From: Isoetes taiwanensis
Lineage: Eukaryota; Streptophyta; Lycopodiopsida; Isoetales; Isoetaceae
DNA: 64,000 nucleotides
Direction: 5' to 3'
Assembly: GCA_021234155.1 (NCBI GenBank)
Contig: JAJEKV010000003.1
Span: 28,069,166 to 28,133,165, forward strand
Made by a program: the position numbers and the translations under genes. This document shows, piece after piece, positions 45,735-54,724 of this stretch (positions are counted from its first letter, which is position 1; each line of letters starts with the position of its first letter). Under the pieces are notes generated by a model. It was given only the letters and a program-made list of their open reading frames with translations. It was not told the DNA's origin and searched no databases.

Positions 45735-46096
45735 CCTAGGGCATCCATCATGTTGCGCAAGCATTTCACAAACATCTTTTTACCTGTCGGTTCTTTAGGG
45801 TTTGTGAATAAAGCAGATTTGCTTTGATCCCAGATGGACGCCCAATCTCTATTTAGCTCAGGCACTACTTTCAAAACATCATGTATATTTCTATGCTCCA
45901 TAGATGACCAAATTGCACAACGAAACAGACTGAAGGCATGGTCCAACATCTCCTTCAGATAACGGCGCGGGTAAACATATTTGGTACGTGTCTCAAATGG
46001 TTGTTGCGCATACCATGACTTTTCAAACGTTGCTTTAGGTAACGTTCTACATAGCACACCATTCAAATCAAAGACCAGTACTTTTGGGGAAGCCAA
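45735..46096 (-). pseudogene. FCP1/NIF-like phosphatase, N-terminal part
   Basis: From ATG 46096 (MASPKVLVFDLNGVLC). The HAD motif I is DLNGVL, with Asn at residue 12 where active FCP1/SCP enzymes have the second Asp, as also seen in some plant NIF-like proteins. Later blocks are YPRRYLKEMLDHAF, CAIWSSMEHRN (motif II region) and SIWDQSKSALF. The frame runs into the LINE about 120 codons in. Predicted role by family: protein phosphatase-like, possibly inactive. Two palindromes lie 52-146 bp upstream of the ATG, in the gap to the 670-aa gene. No intron seen. Confidence 0.7.
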
Positions 46097-46147
46097 ATCA
46101 TTTATGTAAGGAGAACAATAACGTATGAGATAAAAGAAATGGAAAAC

Positions 46148-46170
46148 GAAAACGCGCCAGGCGCGATTTC
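46148..46170. repeat. GCGCGA-class palindrome
   Basis: Arms GAAAACGCGCC and GGCGCGATTTC around one A, with one mismatched pair. Located between the 670-aa gene stop and the phosphatase start. Confidence 0.85.
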
Positions 46171-46221
46171 ATGAATGATGCATGTCAACATAATTTAAAA
46201 ATATGATCTCTAGGAAACTTT

Positions 46222-46242
46222 AAATCGCGCCATGCGCGATTT
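46222..46242. repeat. GCGCGA-class palindrome 9 bp past a stop
   Basis: Perfect arms AAATCGCGC and GCGCGATTT around CAT. It ends 9 bp beyond the stop codon of the 670-aa gene (46251), the placement of a 3'-end hairpin. Confidence 0.95.
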
Positions 46243-46250
46243 CTATATGC

Positions 46251-48263
46251 TTATAGTTTGTAAAATGCATGGATATCAAAAAAAGGAAAATTGTTACGAT
46301 ACCTTTCTTCTTCTTCATTCCCCGTGGTGTTTTCTCGTTGCATCCTTATTCTGAGTTGTCTCGCTCTGATAGAAGCACCAACCACATCAGTTGAGATCTG
46401 TATAGTGTGAACTATGCTTGATAGTTCATTACTCTTTACGCTAACCTGGCTACTGTTTTCAGATTTGGAGTCTGCTTCATCCTCATTATTGTTATTATCA
46501 TCATCCTTGTTATCTTCAACCTGTTCTATAATTTTAGGGTCAAGGATGTTCACAGGCATGTCGATATGTACTTGGTGATCTAGCTGCTCTTCGTTTTCAT
46601 CCATGATGTTGTGGCCAACGAATAGCTTTCTCAGATTCTCCCGTTTCTTAAGCAAATCTGCAGGTATTTCGGCCTTAGAGGTAGAAGCATTGTTTTTTGC
46701 ACTGCCGATTGGTCCCCTAGGTGCTTCCTCTAGTACTTTCTCAAAGAAGAGGTCTAAGAATTTTTTGGCTCGATCATCGGAGACGACGCTCTGACATTTC
46801 CTTGCTAACTTCAAAGCTTCTCTACCGATGTAACCTCCAACGTGAAGTTCCCAGCAAGTTGTTCCCAATGGACAAAATGCTTCAATGAGATACTGGGAAA
46901 GGTCCATAGAGAACCCGTTCTTGTTTAGCTTACCCTTATGTGAAGTTAGGAGCTCATACTTAATGTGGCCCACAAGAATTGGGTCGTCCTCGTTTTCATC
47001 ATCTTCTTCCTCTTCTTCCTCTAACTCTTCCATGACCTTGACACCCTTCCCCTTGTCTTCTTGCTCCAGATAGAAGACGTTTCGCATTATGCGTTTATCT
47101 AACTGATAGCACTGCCATGCTAGCTTGTCTCCATCTGGTTTTCCCTTGAGCCTTTCATATTCCTTATCATCCATCATGGCTATCATAATTATAAGCACAT
47201 GAGAAATTTTACTTGCTGTGCTGAAGTCACTGTCCCTGTTTTCATCTATGAGGATCGCCTGTCGGATGACTTTCACGCATTCAAGGTCATTTGCAGCACT
47301 TAGAGCATATGCATAGGACATGTCGGAGGGACATATAGTGACAATTGTGTAGTTCATCTCCGTGGTGAAACCATTGCATATGTTGAAGAACGTATTATAG
47401 TCATCAAGCGACCATCTGGTGCCTCGGCTATCAAGCACGAAGAGTGTGATATCATGGGGACCTGCACCCACTTCTGGCAAGGCACACTTGAAACTAGTGG
47501 ACACTTGATAAAAAAAAGTGGATTCCGTCTCCGGAGTCTGCTTCACCATCGCGACTTTTCGTTTCAAGTCGGATGCAACTTTAGTGTGAATCCCACTGAT
47601 CTTTGCAACGTTCTTCAACTTCTGCTGCTTGACAAAGTCCTTGGACCAGAATACATACTTCTTTAGGTCGTCGTTGGAGACGTTATACTTTTGCATGAGT
47701 TCTAACTCCGACAACGACCACTCTGCTGTAAGCCTTTGTAATTCCTCACCAACTGCCTTCTTGAACACTCTAATATTCTTCAGCTCGTCGCATGCATCTT
47801 CAAATGATTCCAGAGCCTTTGCTGCCGAGGTTTTCTTGTAAAGAATTTCCTTTTTGATTAACCTATCCAGAACTGAGATCAGCTCTTGATCGTCCAATCC
47901 CTGAGCCTTCCTCATCTCTGTTATATGTATATCAAAAATTGATGTGTCAACAGGAGGAAATCTTCCTTGTGAATCTGGCAACTTCTTCTCGATGTAGACA
48001 TCCCAGAATTCATTCCATTTCTCCCATACTGGATCTGAAGCAAATACTATCTTGCAGGCATCCTTGGGCACAGTTGGTTCCTCGGAAGCATCACCCTTTT
48101 CATCTCCTTTTTTTTTTTTTTCTTTGATCTGGTGCTCTTGGTTTTGTCTCAGATTATTGTTCCGACTAAGCGTCCTCTCCAAAGAACTTGAATTGGCCGC
48201 TTTTGGACTGGCCCAATGCGGTTGGCATTGGCTTCCCATATTCAATCCACTGGTTCCGAGCAT
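46251..48263 (-). CDS. 670-aa acidic protein, unrecognised
   Basis: An uninterrupted single-exon frame in a region otherwise full of decay. Layout: polar Lys-rich N-terminus (1-70), a mostly helical part (70-245, with WEKWNEFWDVYIEKKLPD), a mixed alpha/beta segment (270-365, DITLFVLDSRGTRWS to ISHVLIIMIAMM), a poly-Glu/Asp stretch (412-427), a second folded segment (428-515, IEAFCPLGTTCWELHVGGY then GREALKLARKC), and a second acidic Asn/Asp stretch near 590. The two folded parts faintly resemble the two halves of an amino-methyltransferase (substrate loop and SAM site), but the DPPY/DPPW and FxGxG residues are not there, so I do not call it. No signal peptide or membrane helix. A TATA box only 12 bp before ATG 48263 suggests that Met9 (48239) is the real start. 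Confidence 0.65.
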   Translation of the reverse strand: MLGTSGLNMGSQCQPHWASPKAANSSSLERTLSRNNNLRQNQEHQIKEKKKKGDEKGDASEEPTVPKDACKIVFASDPVWEKWNEFWDVYIEKKLPDSQGRFPPVDTSIFDIHITEMRKAQGLDDQELISVLDRLIKKEILYKKTSAAKALESFEDACDELKNIRVFKKAVGEELQRLTAEWSLSELELMQKYNVSNDDLKKYVFWSKDFVKQQKLKNVAKISGIHTKVASDLKRKVAMVKQTPETESTFFYQVSTSFKCALPEVGAGPHDITLFVLDSRGTRWSLDDYNTFFNICNGFTTEMNYTIVTICPSDMSYAYALSAANDLECVKVIRQAILIDENRDSDFSTASKISHVLIIMIAMMDDKEYERLKGKPDGDKLAWQCYQLDKRIMRNVFYLEQEDKGKGVKVMEELEEEEEEDDENEDDPILVGHIKYELLTSHKGKLNKNGFSMDLSQYLIEAFCPLGTTCWELHVGGYIGREALKLARKCQSVVSDDRAKKFLDLFFEKVLEEAPRGPIGSAKNNASTSKAEIPADLLKKRENLRKLFVGHNIMDENEEQLDHQVHIDMPVNILDPKIIEQVEDNKDDDNNNNEDEADSKSENSSQVSVKSNELSSIVHTIQISTDVVGASIRARQLRIRMQRENTTGNEEEERYRNNFPFFDIHAFYKL

Positions 48264-48274
48264 GCCGAAGTTGC

Positions 48275-48283
48275 TCTATATAG
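48275..48283 (-). promoter_or_regulatory. TATA box of the 670-aa gene
   Basis: CTATATAGA on the minus strand at 48275-48283. It is too close to ATG 48263 for that codon to be in the mRNA in the usual spacing, which favours Met9. Confidence 0.5.
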
Positions 48284-48339
48284 GGACTGCAAGGAGTAAC
48301 CTTGTTAGCTTCATAATCGTGAATAAAATATTAGAAAGT

Positions 48340-48441
48340 GGCGCGATTTGCCTCCTCTAAAGAGAAAACGCTTCCTGGATTGGTAGTCGTTTCTCGTCAA
48401 ACAAGTAAATCGCGCCTGGCGCGATTTCATATTAGAATGCA
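48340..48441. repeat. inverted duplication, left arm (with palindromes)
   Basis: This segment and 48540-48640 are inverted copies of about 100 bp, sharing CGACTACCA, CCAGGAAGC and CTTGTTTGA-type words as well as the palindromes. It contains a half-site GGCGCGATTT at 48340-48349 and a perfect palindrome at 48407-48427 (arms AAATCGCGCC and GGCGCGATTT around T). Confidence 0.8.
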
Positions 48442-48539
48442 AATTGCGTCACGCGAGAATTGCCTAGCCTGAGGAGACTTGGCCATTAGACGTATAGTCT
48501 TTTCTCCGGAGGGCAGGCAAATCCCACGTGGGGCGTTTA

Positions 48540-48685
48540 GCATTCTGATATGAAATCGCGCGAGGCGCGATTTGCTTGTTTGAGGAGAGACGACTACCAT
48601 TCCAGGAAGCCTTTGCTCTTTATAGTGGGCAAATCGTGCCTGGCGCGATTTGCCTTCTAATATGAAATCGCGCCTGGCGCGATTT
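48540..48685. repeat. inverted duplication, right arm, and three palindromes
   Basis: Palindromes at 48553-48573 (spacer GAG), 48628-48654 (13 bp arms, one mismatch, ending GATTTGCC) and 48665-48685 (spacer T). The frame 48427-48753 reads through these copies and is not a gene. Confidence 0.9.
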
Positions 48686-48768
48686 GCAAATACGAAAACG
48701 AAACATAAGGGAAGAGAATTACCTTTTGTATAAGAATGTTTTTCCCATGTCATTCGAGAGGCGCTTAT

Positions 48769-48990
48769 TTATTTGGCTTTCGGCGAGGTGTTGTTGAGCC
48801 GCTCAAGAACCGGCGGCGGTTCGGCGGAATAAAGGTTATAGAACAACCGATGCCCGGTGATTACGTGCCTTCGATCGGAACCTTCGGGCCTCAATTGAAT
48901 CTTTGGCCATCTATTATCATAAAATGTATGTCGAGGATTCTCGATGAAGTCCTCCGGCTTGCTCCACACGATTACCTTCCTCGTTCGTAT
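48769..48990 (-). CDS. unrecognised coding frame, 3' part
   Basis: Minus frame open from about 48990 to its stop at 48769. It reads VIVWSKPEDFIENPRHTFY, then WPKIQLRPEGSDRRHVITGH and RLFYNLYSAEPPPVLERL. There is no ATG at its start, so it is a 3' part of something longer. Its stop is followed 84 bp later by the palindrome at 48665-48685. Family unknown. It belongs to the unclassified cluster. Confidence 0.4.
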   Translation of the reverse strand: MRTRKVIVWSKPEDFIENPRHTFYDNRWPKIQLRPEGSDRRHVITGHRLFYNLYSAEPPPVLERLNNTSPKAK

Positions 48991-49072
48991 CGTGCGGCAC
49001 TACATCTGCGGGCATTGGCACTTGCCTGGATTTTCGATCATCTTTGTTCACTATCTCCAAGGAGTTTGCTTG

Positions 49073-49312
49073 TCATACCTTCTCGCTGATATAAATGGCT
49101 TTAGTGGACACGAAAAGCCTATCCACGTGGATCTGGATGGGTGAAGCTTCAGTCCGATGGATACTTGTCGACATATTTTTGAGCTTGCTCATCGCCTCCA
49201 ACCGCACGGCCTTGTCATCGTCACTTGTAAGGTTCGCGTAAACTCTTCGTGGGTTCTCGCCTTTAGAGCTTTCTTCTTCCTTATCCTTCAGCGCTTTGCT
49301 GTAAGTAGACAC
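49073..49312 (-). CDS. unrecognised charged frame
   Basis: About 79 codons, Lys/Glu-rich first half (KALKDKEEESSKGENPRR) and a more hydrophobic end (IQIHVDRLFVSTKAIY). It overlaps the frame upstream by 32 bp, preceded by a TTACAG acceptor-like site. Whether it is a separate gene or an exon cannot be decided from the sequence alone. Confidence 0.3.
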   Translation of the reverse strand: MSTYSKALKDKEEESSKGENPRRVYANLTSDDDKAVRLEAMSKLKNMSTSIHRTEASPIQIHVDRLFVSTKAIYISEKV

Positions 49313-49853
49313 CGCCCGAGGGGCCTCGTGCTAATGGCTCGTCGAGCATTTGTAAGCCCTCGCATATTCTTTTAGGAGTCAATGGCTCGCCAACTGTCCA
49401 GCCAAATTTAAAGAGGTTATCGGCCATGTCGTCTGATCTTAATGCAGTCTCTTTAAAAGAGCTAGCACTGCATCGATTGATCTTCTTTAGACTCTTCTTA
49501 TGTTTTTGGCCCACTTCAACTAGCATAGAACAGAAAGAATCGTCCTGTACTTCGCATGTAATAAGAATTCCCTGCTTCTTCATTTGATCAGTCTCTCTTA
49601 CCCTTGACATGAATATGAGGTCTGTCTTCCCACCAGTTTTGAATATCTCCACATACCATTCTGACCCCTCTATAAGATCTTCTTCTGGACATGGAGGTTC
49701 CACCTGCGCCTTTATTATTCCAGATGTATCTTCTAACGTCAATACATGCTGCAGGTCTGTAACAGTGACATCTTCATATGTCCTTTGCTTTTCCTGAGCT
49801 GTAGAGGTCTCGCCTTGCTTGTTCCTCGCTCTTTTTCTTGACTTTTGTTATCC
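49281..49853 (-). CDS. unrecognised 190-codon frame
   Basis: Minus frame open from 49853 to a stop at 49281. It starts with a basic run (KSRKRARNKQGETS), then a compact region with YEDVTVTDLQHVLTLED, SEWYVEIFKTGGKTDLIF, ILITCEVQDDSFCSMLVEV and FGWTVGEPLTPKRI. Codon use and composition look protein-like. No ATG at the 5' edge. Two palindrome copies lie 70-155 bp upstream. I do not recognise the family. Confidence 0.45.
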
Positions 49854-49921
49854 TGTGAAATTACAACACATGGGTTAATTTTTTAATGCTAAATTATATG
49901 CTAAGTCGAAACATATGCAAC

Positions 49922-50037
49922 AAAAACGCGCTTGGCGCGACTTGAAAAGAATAAAGAGCAAGTTCATTTACTTAATTGGAGCTAACAAAAACGCGTTTGG
50001 CGCGATTTGAAAAGAATACAGAGCAGGTTCATTTACT
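49922..50037 (+). repeat. 51 bp direct duplication carrying two degenerate palindromes
   Basis: Units 49922-49972 and 49987-50037, period 65 bp, about 47 of 51 matching. Each starts with a GCGCGA-class palindrome (left arm AAAACGCGC or AAAACGCGT, right arm GGCGCGACTT or GGCGCGATTT), followed by GAAAAGAAT and GTTCATTTACT. Confidence 0.8.
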
Positions 50038-50039
50038 AA

Positions 50040-50925
50040 AACTGTTCAGGACATAACTAACTATAAAAAATACAACTTAAATTGTCGAATCTTCATCTAC
50101 AAATATAGAAACTAATGTAATGCCTTATTCAACTGCGGCTTTGACACAAATAACTATAAACACCACAACTTAAAGAGTTGAATCTTCATCAGAGGACAGA
50201 ACTAACTATAAAAAACACAAGTACCTACTGAATACTGTTTAGCCACACATTAAGCATTTATTGACATACATTTTTGGGACATATGAACTCAAATATTAGA
50301 GGACACATGCTTCTTATCGGATAATAACTCTATTATTACAGAAAAACATCCTAAAAACCTAACAAAAAAAGGGACACAGAAATCAATTACAGAAAAAAAA
50401 ACAGATCAATTACCAGAGGCGCTTGTTGGATTTGTGCTTTACGCTTGTTCGCAAGACCTCCGGGCTTAGGATTTGTGCTTTGGGTGTCGCCCCACCTCTA
50501 CGGCCCTTTCTACGTGCGGCGAATTATCCTCTAGGCGCCATAGAGCGCAAGTGCGGATAATATGACTGGGGTTTTGGTTTAAACTTATATGTATCGTTCA
50601 TAATCTAGGCCGTCGATTTACAACCGTAAATTCAAATTAGCGTCCTTTTAAATTTATACCGCTTTAATTAACTCCGTCCGGCTCATTTACAAATTTAAAT
50701 TGTGTTTTTTTTTTTAGTGCAATTTCAAGATAACAATTAATTATTAATTTCAAGAAACGATATGTGGCAATCTACTACCACCTAATCGGCCACCTACTAT
50801 CGAGGCCCAAGATCATTCCTACTATCGAGGCCCAAGAACAATCGACTATCGGGCCCAAGATCCGTCTACAACGCCTTCAATCCCATTCGATCGAGCCGCC
50901 TTCAATCCCATTCGATGTCTGCTGA
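50040..50925. other. no gene called; upstream of unclassified frames
   Basis: 50.04-50.40 kb is AT-rich with a weak duplication (AACTATAAA, CACAACTTAAA and GAATCTTCATC words twice near 50.06-50.20 kb). 50.42-50.56 kb is GC-richer and might hold a short 5' exon on the minus strand. The end of the cluster is probably near 50.6 kb. Confidence 0.3.
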
Positions 50926-51017
50926 ACTATGGTGAGTGTGATTCCATTCCGAATGCATTCTCTTGTTCTCTTTTTTTCGTCCTCTATTTTTTCCAATGCA
51001 TTCTGGTTCTTTATCAG

Positions 51018-51261
51018 TGTCGGAGAAGAATGCTATCTTTTAACAGCAAACTTGAAGCGCCGAGTAGGCTTATGTAAAATCGAAGATCTGAATCCAAGTT
51101 CTATGTGTCATGGTGTTCCTCTTGGAAACAGTTTCTGTAAGATTTCCATTATAAACTGCAATTATGAAGATGAGGCTCTTCCAAGAAGACACCCCGGTGG
51201 CGATACAGTTGGTGAAAATGTGGGCACATTTGTAGCATGGCCAAAAGAACGTCTGAAAAAG
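51018..51261 (+). pseudogene. DUF8039-like exon (CACTA/Ulp1-associated)
   Basis: Exon-like segment with TTATCAG acceptor and AAAAAG/GTATG donor. The translation includes CYLLTANLKRRVGLCK, HGVPLGNSFCKISI and TVGENVGTFVAWPKERL. The VPLG and GTFVAWPK blocks match the DUF8039 domain seen in plant transposon-linked proteins (recognised from memory). No other exon of such a protein was found, so it is a fragment. Confidence 0.5.
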
Positions 51262-51269
51262 GTATGTAT

Positions 51270-51890
51270 ATTAGGATATTCTTAAAAAAAAAGAATATAT
51301 CGTAACATCTGCGTGATGTTGTGAATTTTGAATTCGTTGATGTTCTTTAGCCAGTCTTATCAACCCCATGAAACCACACATTAAGCACTGTTTCATTATA
51401 TATGGACTTTTTCTGAGTCCATACGCCTCCGAAATTGACGCAAATTTCTGGAATATTATGGTTTTTTTAATAGAATGATGAAAATTTTCGGAAAACGTGT
51501 AGGTAATTGAGATGGCAGGTGTTGTTTCTATTAAGCCAAGGAAGACACAGCAAACTCGGGGTCGCGGAAATGTGCCTTCTGTATAAGAGGTGTTGCTAGT
51601 CAAGCTTTCCCAAATGATCACTACAACTAGAAAATAGAGTGTATTATGCACAATAAGATGAGATAGAACAACCTTAAGATAGTAAAAGTTTAGATAAAGT
51701 CCATAGTTTTAAAGAGTTCGTATGTAGCTTTTGAAAGTAAAGTAATATGTTGACAATGTTTTAGAGTCAAATGTGCACAAAGCTAGGCCCAAATTCCGAT
51801 TCTCATCGGCACATAAATATAAATCACGTCCGGTAAAATCTCAAAATCATAAAATCTAACTACATATATACTACGGTTGGCAACATTGAT
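51270..51890. other. no gene seen
   Basis: AT-rich, with a minus frame of 126 codons (51271-51651) that has no recognisable features. Confidence 0.25.
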
Positions 51891-51894
51891 GCCT

Positions 51895-52990
51895 CAAATT
51901 GGGCCTTAGCCCTATTTGGGAGGGGCCTTTCGAGCAAGAGATGATCTCGAGACAAAGTCATCAATAAGTGCTGAAGTCCCTAATCTCATCTTCTTCACAC
52001 ACATGGACACCCGCCCGCCCATATTTGAGGTACGAAATTTGGGGCATGTAATCTACTCTTCATACAGATGGGACTCCAAATTGGGCGTACGCCATGGTGG
52101 CAATATATATGTTTTTCAGCATAACTCTTGTATCTCTGAGTTCGTTTTCAAAGTTCTTTAGCTTGTTGGAAAGCTAATTAGAGACTCTGGCAAAGTCACT
52201 AATCACGCATACTATTTAGACAAATGGGGTCCCAAATTGGGCGCCTGCCCAATTTGAGGGGCTCCATAGTGGAAGCATATAGGTTTTTCAGTATCACTCT
52301 TGCATCCGGACTCTGTCCTCGATGTTCTTTAGCTTATTGGAAAGCTTGTTCGGAGGACTTTGGTAAAGTCACTATGAAGCATACTATTTATACAAATGGA
52401 GCCCCAAATTGGGCGCCCGCCCAATTTGAGGGGCTCCATGGTGGTAGTGTATAGGTTTTTTGGCATAACTCTTGCATCCGGACTCCGTTTTCGATGTTCT
52501 TTAGCTTGTTGAAAAGCTTGTTCAAAGAGCATTGATAAAATCACTAATAGACATAGTATTTACACAAATGGGACCCCAAATTGGGCGTCCGCCCAATTTG
52601 AGAGGTTCCATGATGGCAGCATATAGATTGGAAAAGTCACTAATAGGACACCCCATTTACACAAATGGGACTCCAAATTGGGCAATTTGAGGGGCTCCAT
52701 GAAGGTAGCATATAGGTTTTTCAACATAAAGCAAACATACACTTCACACAAATGAGGCCTCAAATTGGGCGCCCGCCCTATTTGAGGGGCTCCATATGGT
52801 CGCAGTGCCAATGGAAATTAAGCAAAGAATATACTCCACTTGACAACACTGGAGTCTCAAATTGGGCGCTTGCCCTATTTGAGGGACCTTCCTCGCAAGA
52901 GAACAAGTGGGAAAACTCAATAATATATCTATTCTTACGCAAATTGGATCCCAACTTGGGACTTGGACTATTTGAGGGGGTCTATGTTAG
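51895..52990 (+). repeat. tandem array with palindromic core CAAATTGGGCG
   Basis: Palindromes with arms CAAATTGGGCG and CGCCCAATTTG (2 bp spacer) or diverged forms start at 51895, 52077, 52233, 52405, 52577, 52674, 52761 and 52858. Spacings of 172, 172, 97, 87 and 97 bp show a 172 bp unit with later copies shortened by deletion. The interpalindrome part shares CATATAGGTTTTTCA, ATCCGGACTC and GATGTTCTTTAGCTTGTTG. Confidence 0.9.
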
Positions 52991-52999
52991 CAAGTGTTC

Positions 53000-54095
53000 T
53001 CTGCTAATGGGCAAAGTGCATGCCCAAAAGCAAGGGATATGCATCTCCAAAAGTAAGAAAAAGAAGGGTTATGCATGCCAAAAAGCATGGGAGTAGCATT
53101 TTATGTATGCATATAGAGCATGCAAAGAGGACAAACTATACAAAAGGAACAAAAGCAATAAACACATGAGATGCACTTACCATTTGCGGTCTTGGATATG
53201 CATACACTTCAAAGTATCTTCTAGATGATGGGCGCCTTCCTAGAGAAGCACATAATGGAGGAGAATAGAGAAGAATAATAGCTTACCTCTATTGTGAGGG
53301 AAGAGCATCTTCAGTTAAAGTGTAACATAATAGAAAATAAAGAATAAAGAAGAAGAATGCTCTTGCTTCCTCAAAGGCGCTAAAAGGCACCTAAAGAAAA
53401 CGGGTGGAGAGGCTTTGAAAAAGGGACACGTGGCTAGTGCCCATTCAATTTCTAAAGCACCCCCATCCCCCTTCCCCTCCCCGGCCATTTCGATTTAAAT
53501 TTCAAATTTTCAATTTCCCCAAACTTTTCCTCCCCCCTTTGTTTGAATTTGAATCCCCATTCACTTCCGGGGAATCCTTGAGCCCATGTTAGCAACCGAG
53601 CTTGATAAGCCTAGCGACTTTGTGCCTCCATTGCCTCTACTATCTTCTAAATAGAGGTATTTACATATTTTATTGATTATGTAGCTTTCACCAATCTATG
53701 TTTTGGTTTATCTTGTGAACGTTATCGCCTAGTTCTTTTCTTTTCATTGGGGTGTGACCTTGTGTGATTGATTTGAGTTACTTTTCTCGATAACCTAGTT
53801 CTTTTCTTTTCATTGGGGGTGATCTTGTGTGTGATTGAAGAGTTACTTTTACTATAGTTATTCCAGTATATAATGCTATATATCCATTCTTATTTAATAT
53901 TTCTTCTCAATGTTATATATCCGTTCTTTCTTTGTTTATTGTTTATTATTTCTTTCCAGTATCATGTGCCCCTCTTATTCAGTCAACTTGAATGTTCTAT
54001 TAGAGCCATCCAAAAATGTTGTGGCATCACACACGCCACGATTCATGAGATGCACTTTGCTTCCCTATCTAGGTTATGAAATGCATTTTGCTTTC
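53000..54095. other. no gene recognised
   Basis: Includes a purine-rich part (53.28-53.40 kb), a C-rich part (53.45-53.58 kb) and duplicated TTCTTTTCTTTTCATTGGGG words near 53.73 and 53.79 kb. Hydrophobic frames at 53.87-54.10 kb are T-rich artefacts. Confidence 0.25.
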
Positions 54096-54099
54096 CTAT

Positions 54100-54720
54100 A
54101 AATTGGGCTGTTGCCCAATATGTTTATACATGATATAACACTACGGGTGAGTTTTCCCAGGTGTAAAACATACTTACCTATTGTCATAACATGACATGTC
54201 ATTATGCATGGCATGCACACTGCTTATGAAATTGGGTGGTAAGCCCAATATGATGAACAATTATCTTTGTGACAATTTATCTAATTTATGTGACTGCTTA
54301 CACATATCATGATTCATGACTTTGTTTTGCTCACCAAATTGGGCCCAATTTGGTGTTTGTCCGACTGCTCATATGCCTCATCAAATTGGGCGGTCGCCCA
54401 ATTTGGTATGGCAGTTTGTCGGACTGCTTACATGCATCCCTGTTTATCACTGTTTACACATAAACCTGGTCATAATATAATAATTGATTATGCATGTCAT
54501 ATACTGATATCATATCAAAGAGAAGAGTTCGTGAGATGTACCTGCTGCAGTAATCTACCCAGAAAGCATTTTATATTCACCATTTAAATTGGGCGGCGCC
54601 CTATTTACAAGCTTTTTTCACCGAAACTTCCATATCTATCATCCCACGTTTCGCAGATTAAGATTCAAAAGATTCATTTAAATCCTTATTTTTTAAACCG
54701 TTTAAATTGGGCGATTTTGC
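54100..54720. repeat. dispersed AAATTGGGCG-class palindromes
   Basis: Copies at 54100-54120, 54229-54250, 54335-54352 (perfect, arms CAAATTGGG and CCCAATTTG), 54382-54405 (perfect arms CAAATTGGGCG and CGCCCAATTTG), 54585-54607 and a half-site at 54702-54712. Unlike the 52 kb array, the sequence between copies is not shared, so the palindrome alone recurs. Confidence 0.85.
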
Positions 54721-54724
54721 CGGA

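Noticed and set aside
46251-48263. calling the 670-aa protein a DNA methyltransferase
   Set aside because: Only a vague two-block resemblance is visible. The catalytic DPPY/DPPW and SAM-loop residues are absent.
48427-48753. 108-codon minus frame
   Set aside because: It reads through three to four palindrome copies, giving repeated RQAR/RLAR words from the repeat. Composition is not protein-like, so it is a shadow of the palindromes.
51895-52990. CRISPR-like regular spacing
   Set aside because: The unit is 172 bp with homologous spacers, not unique spacers of about 30-40 bp. It is a tandem repeat in plant DNA.
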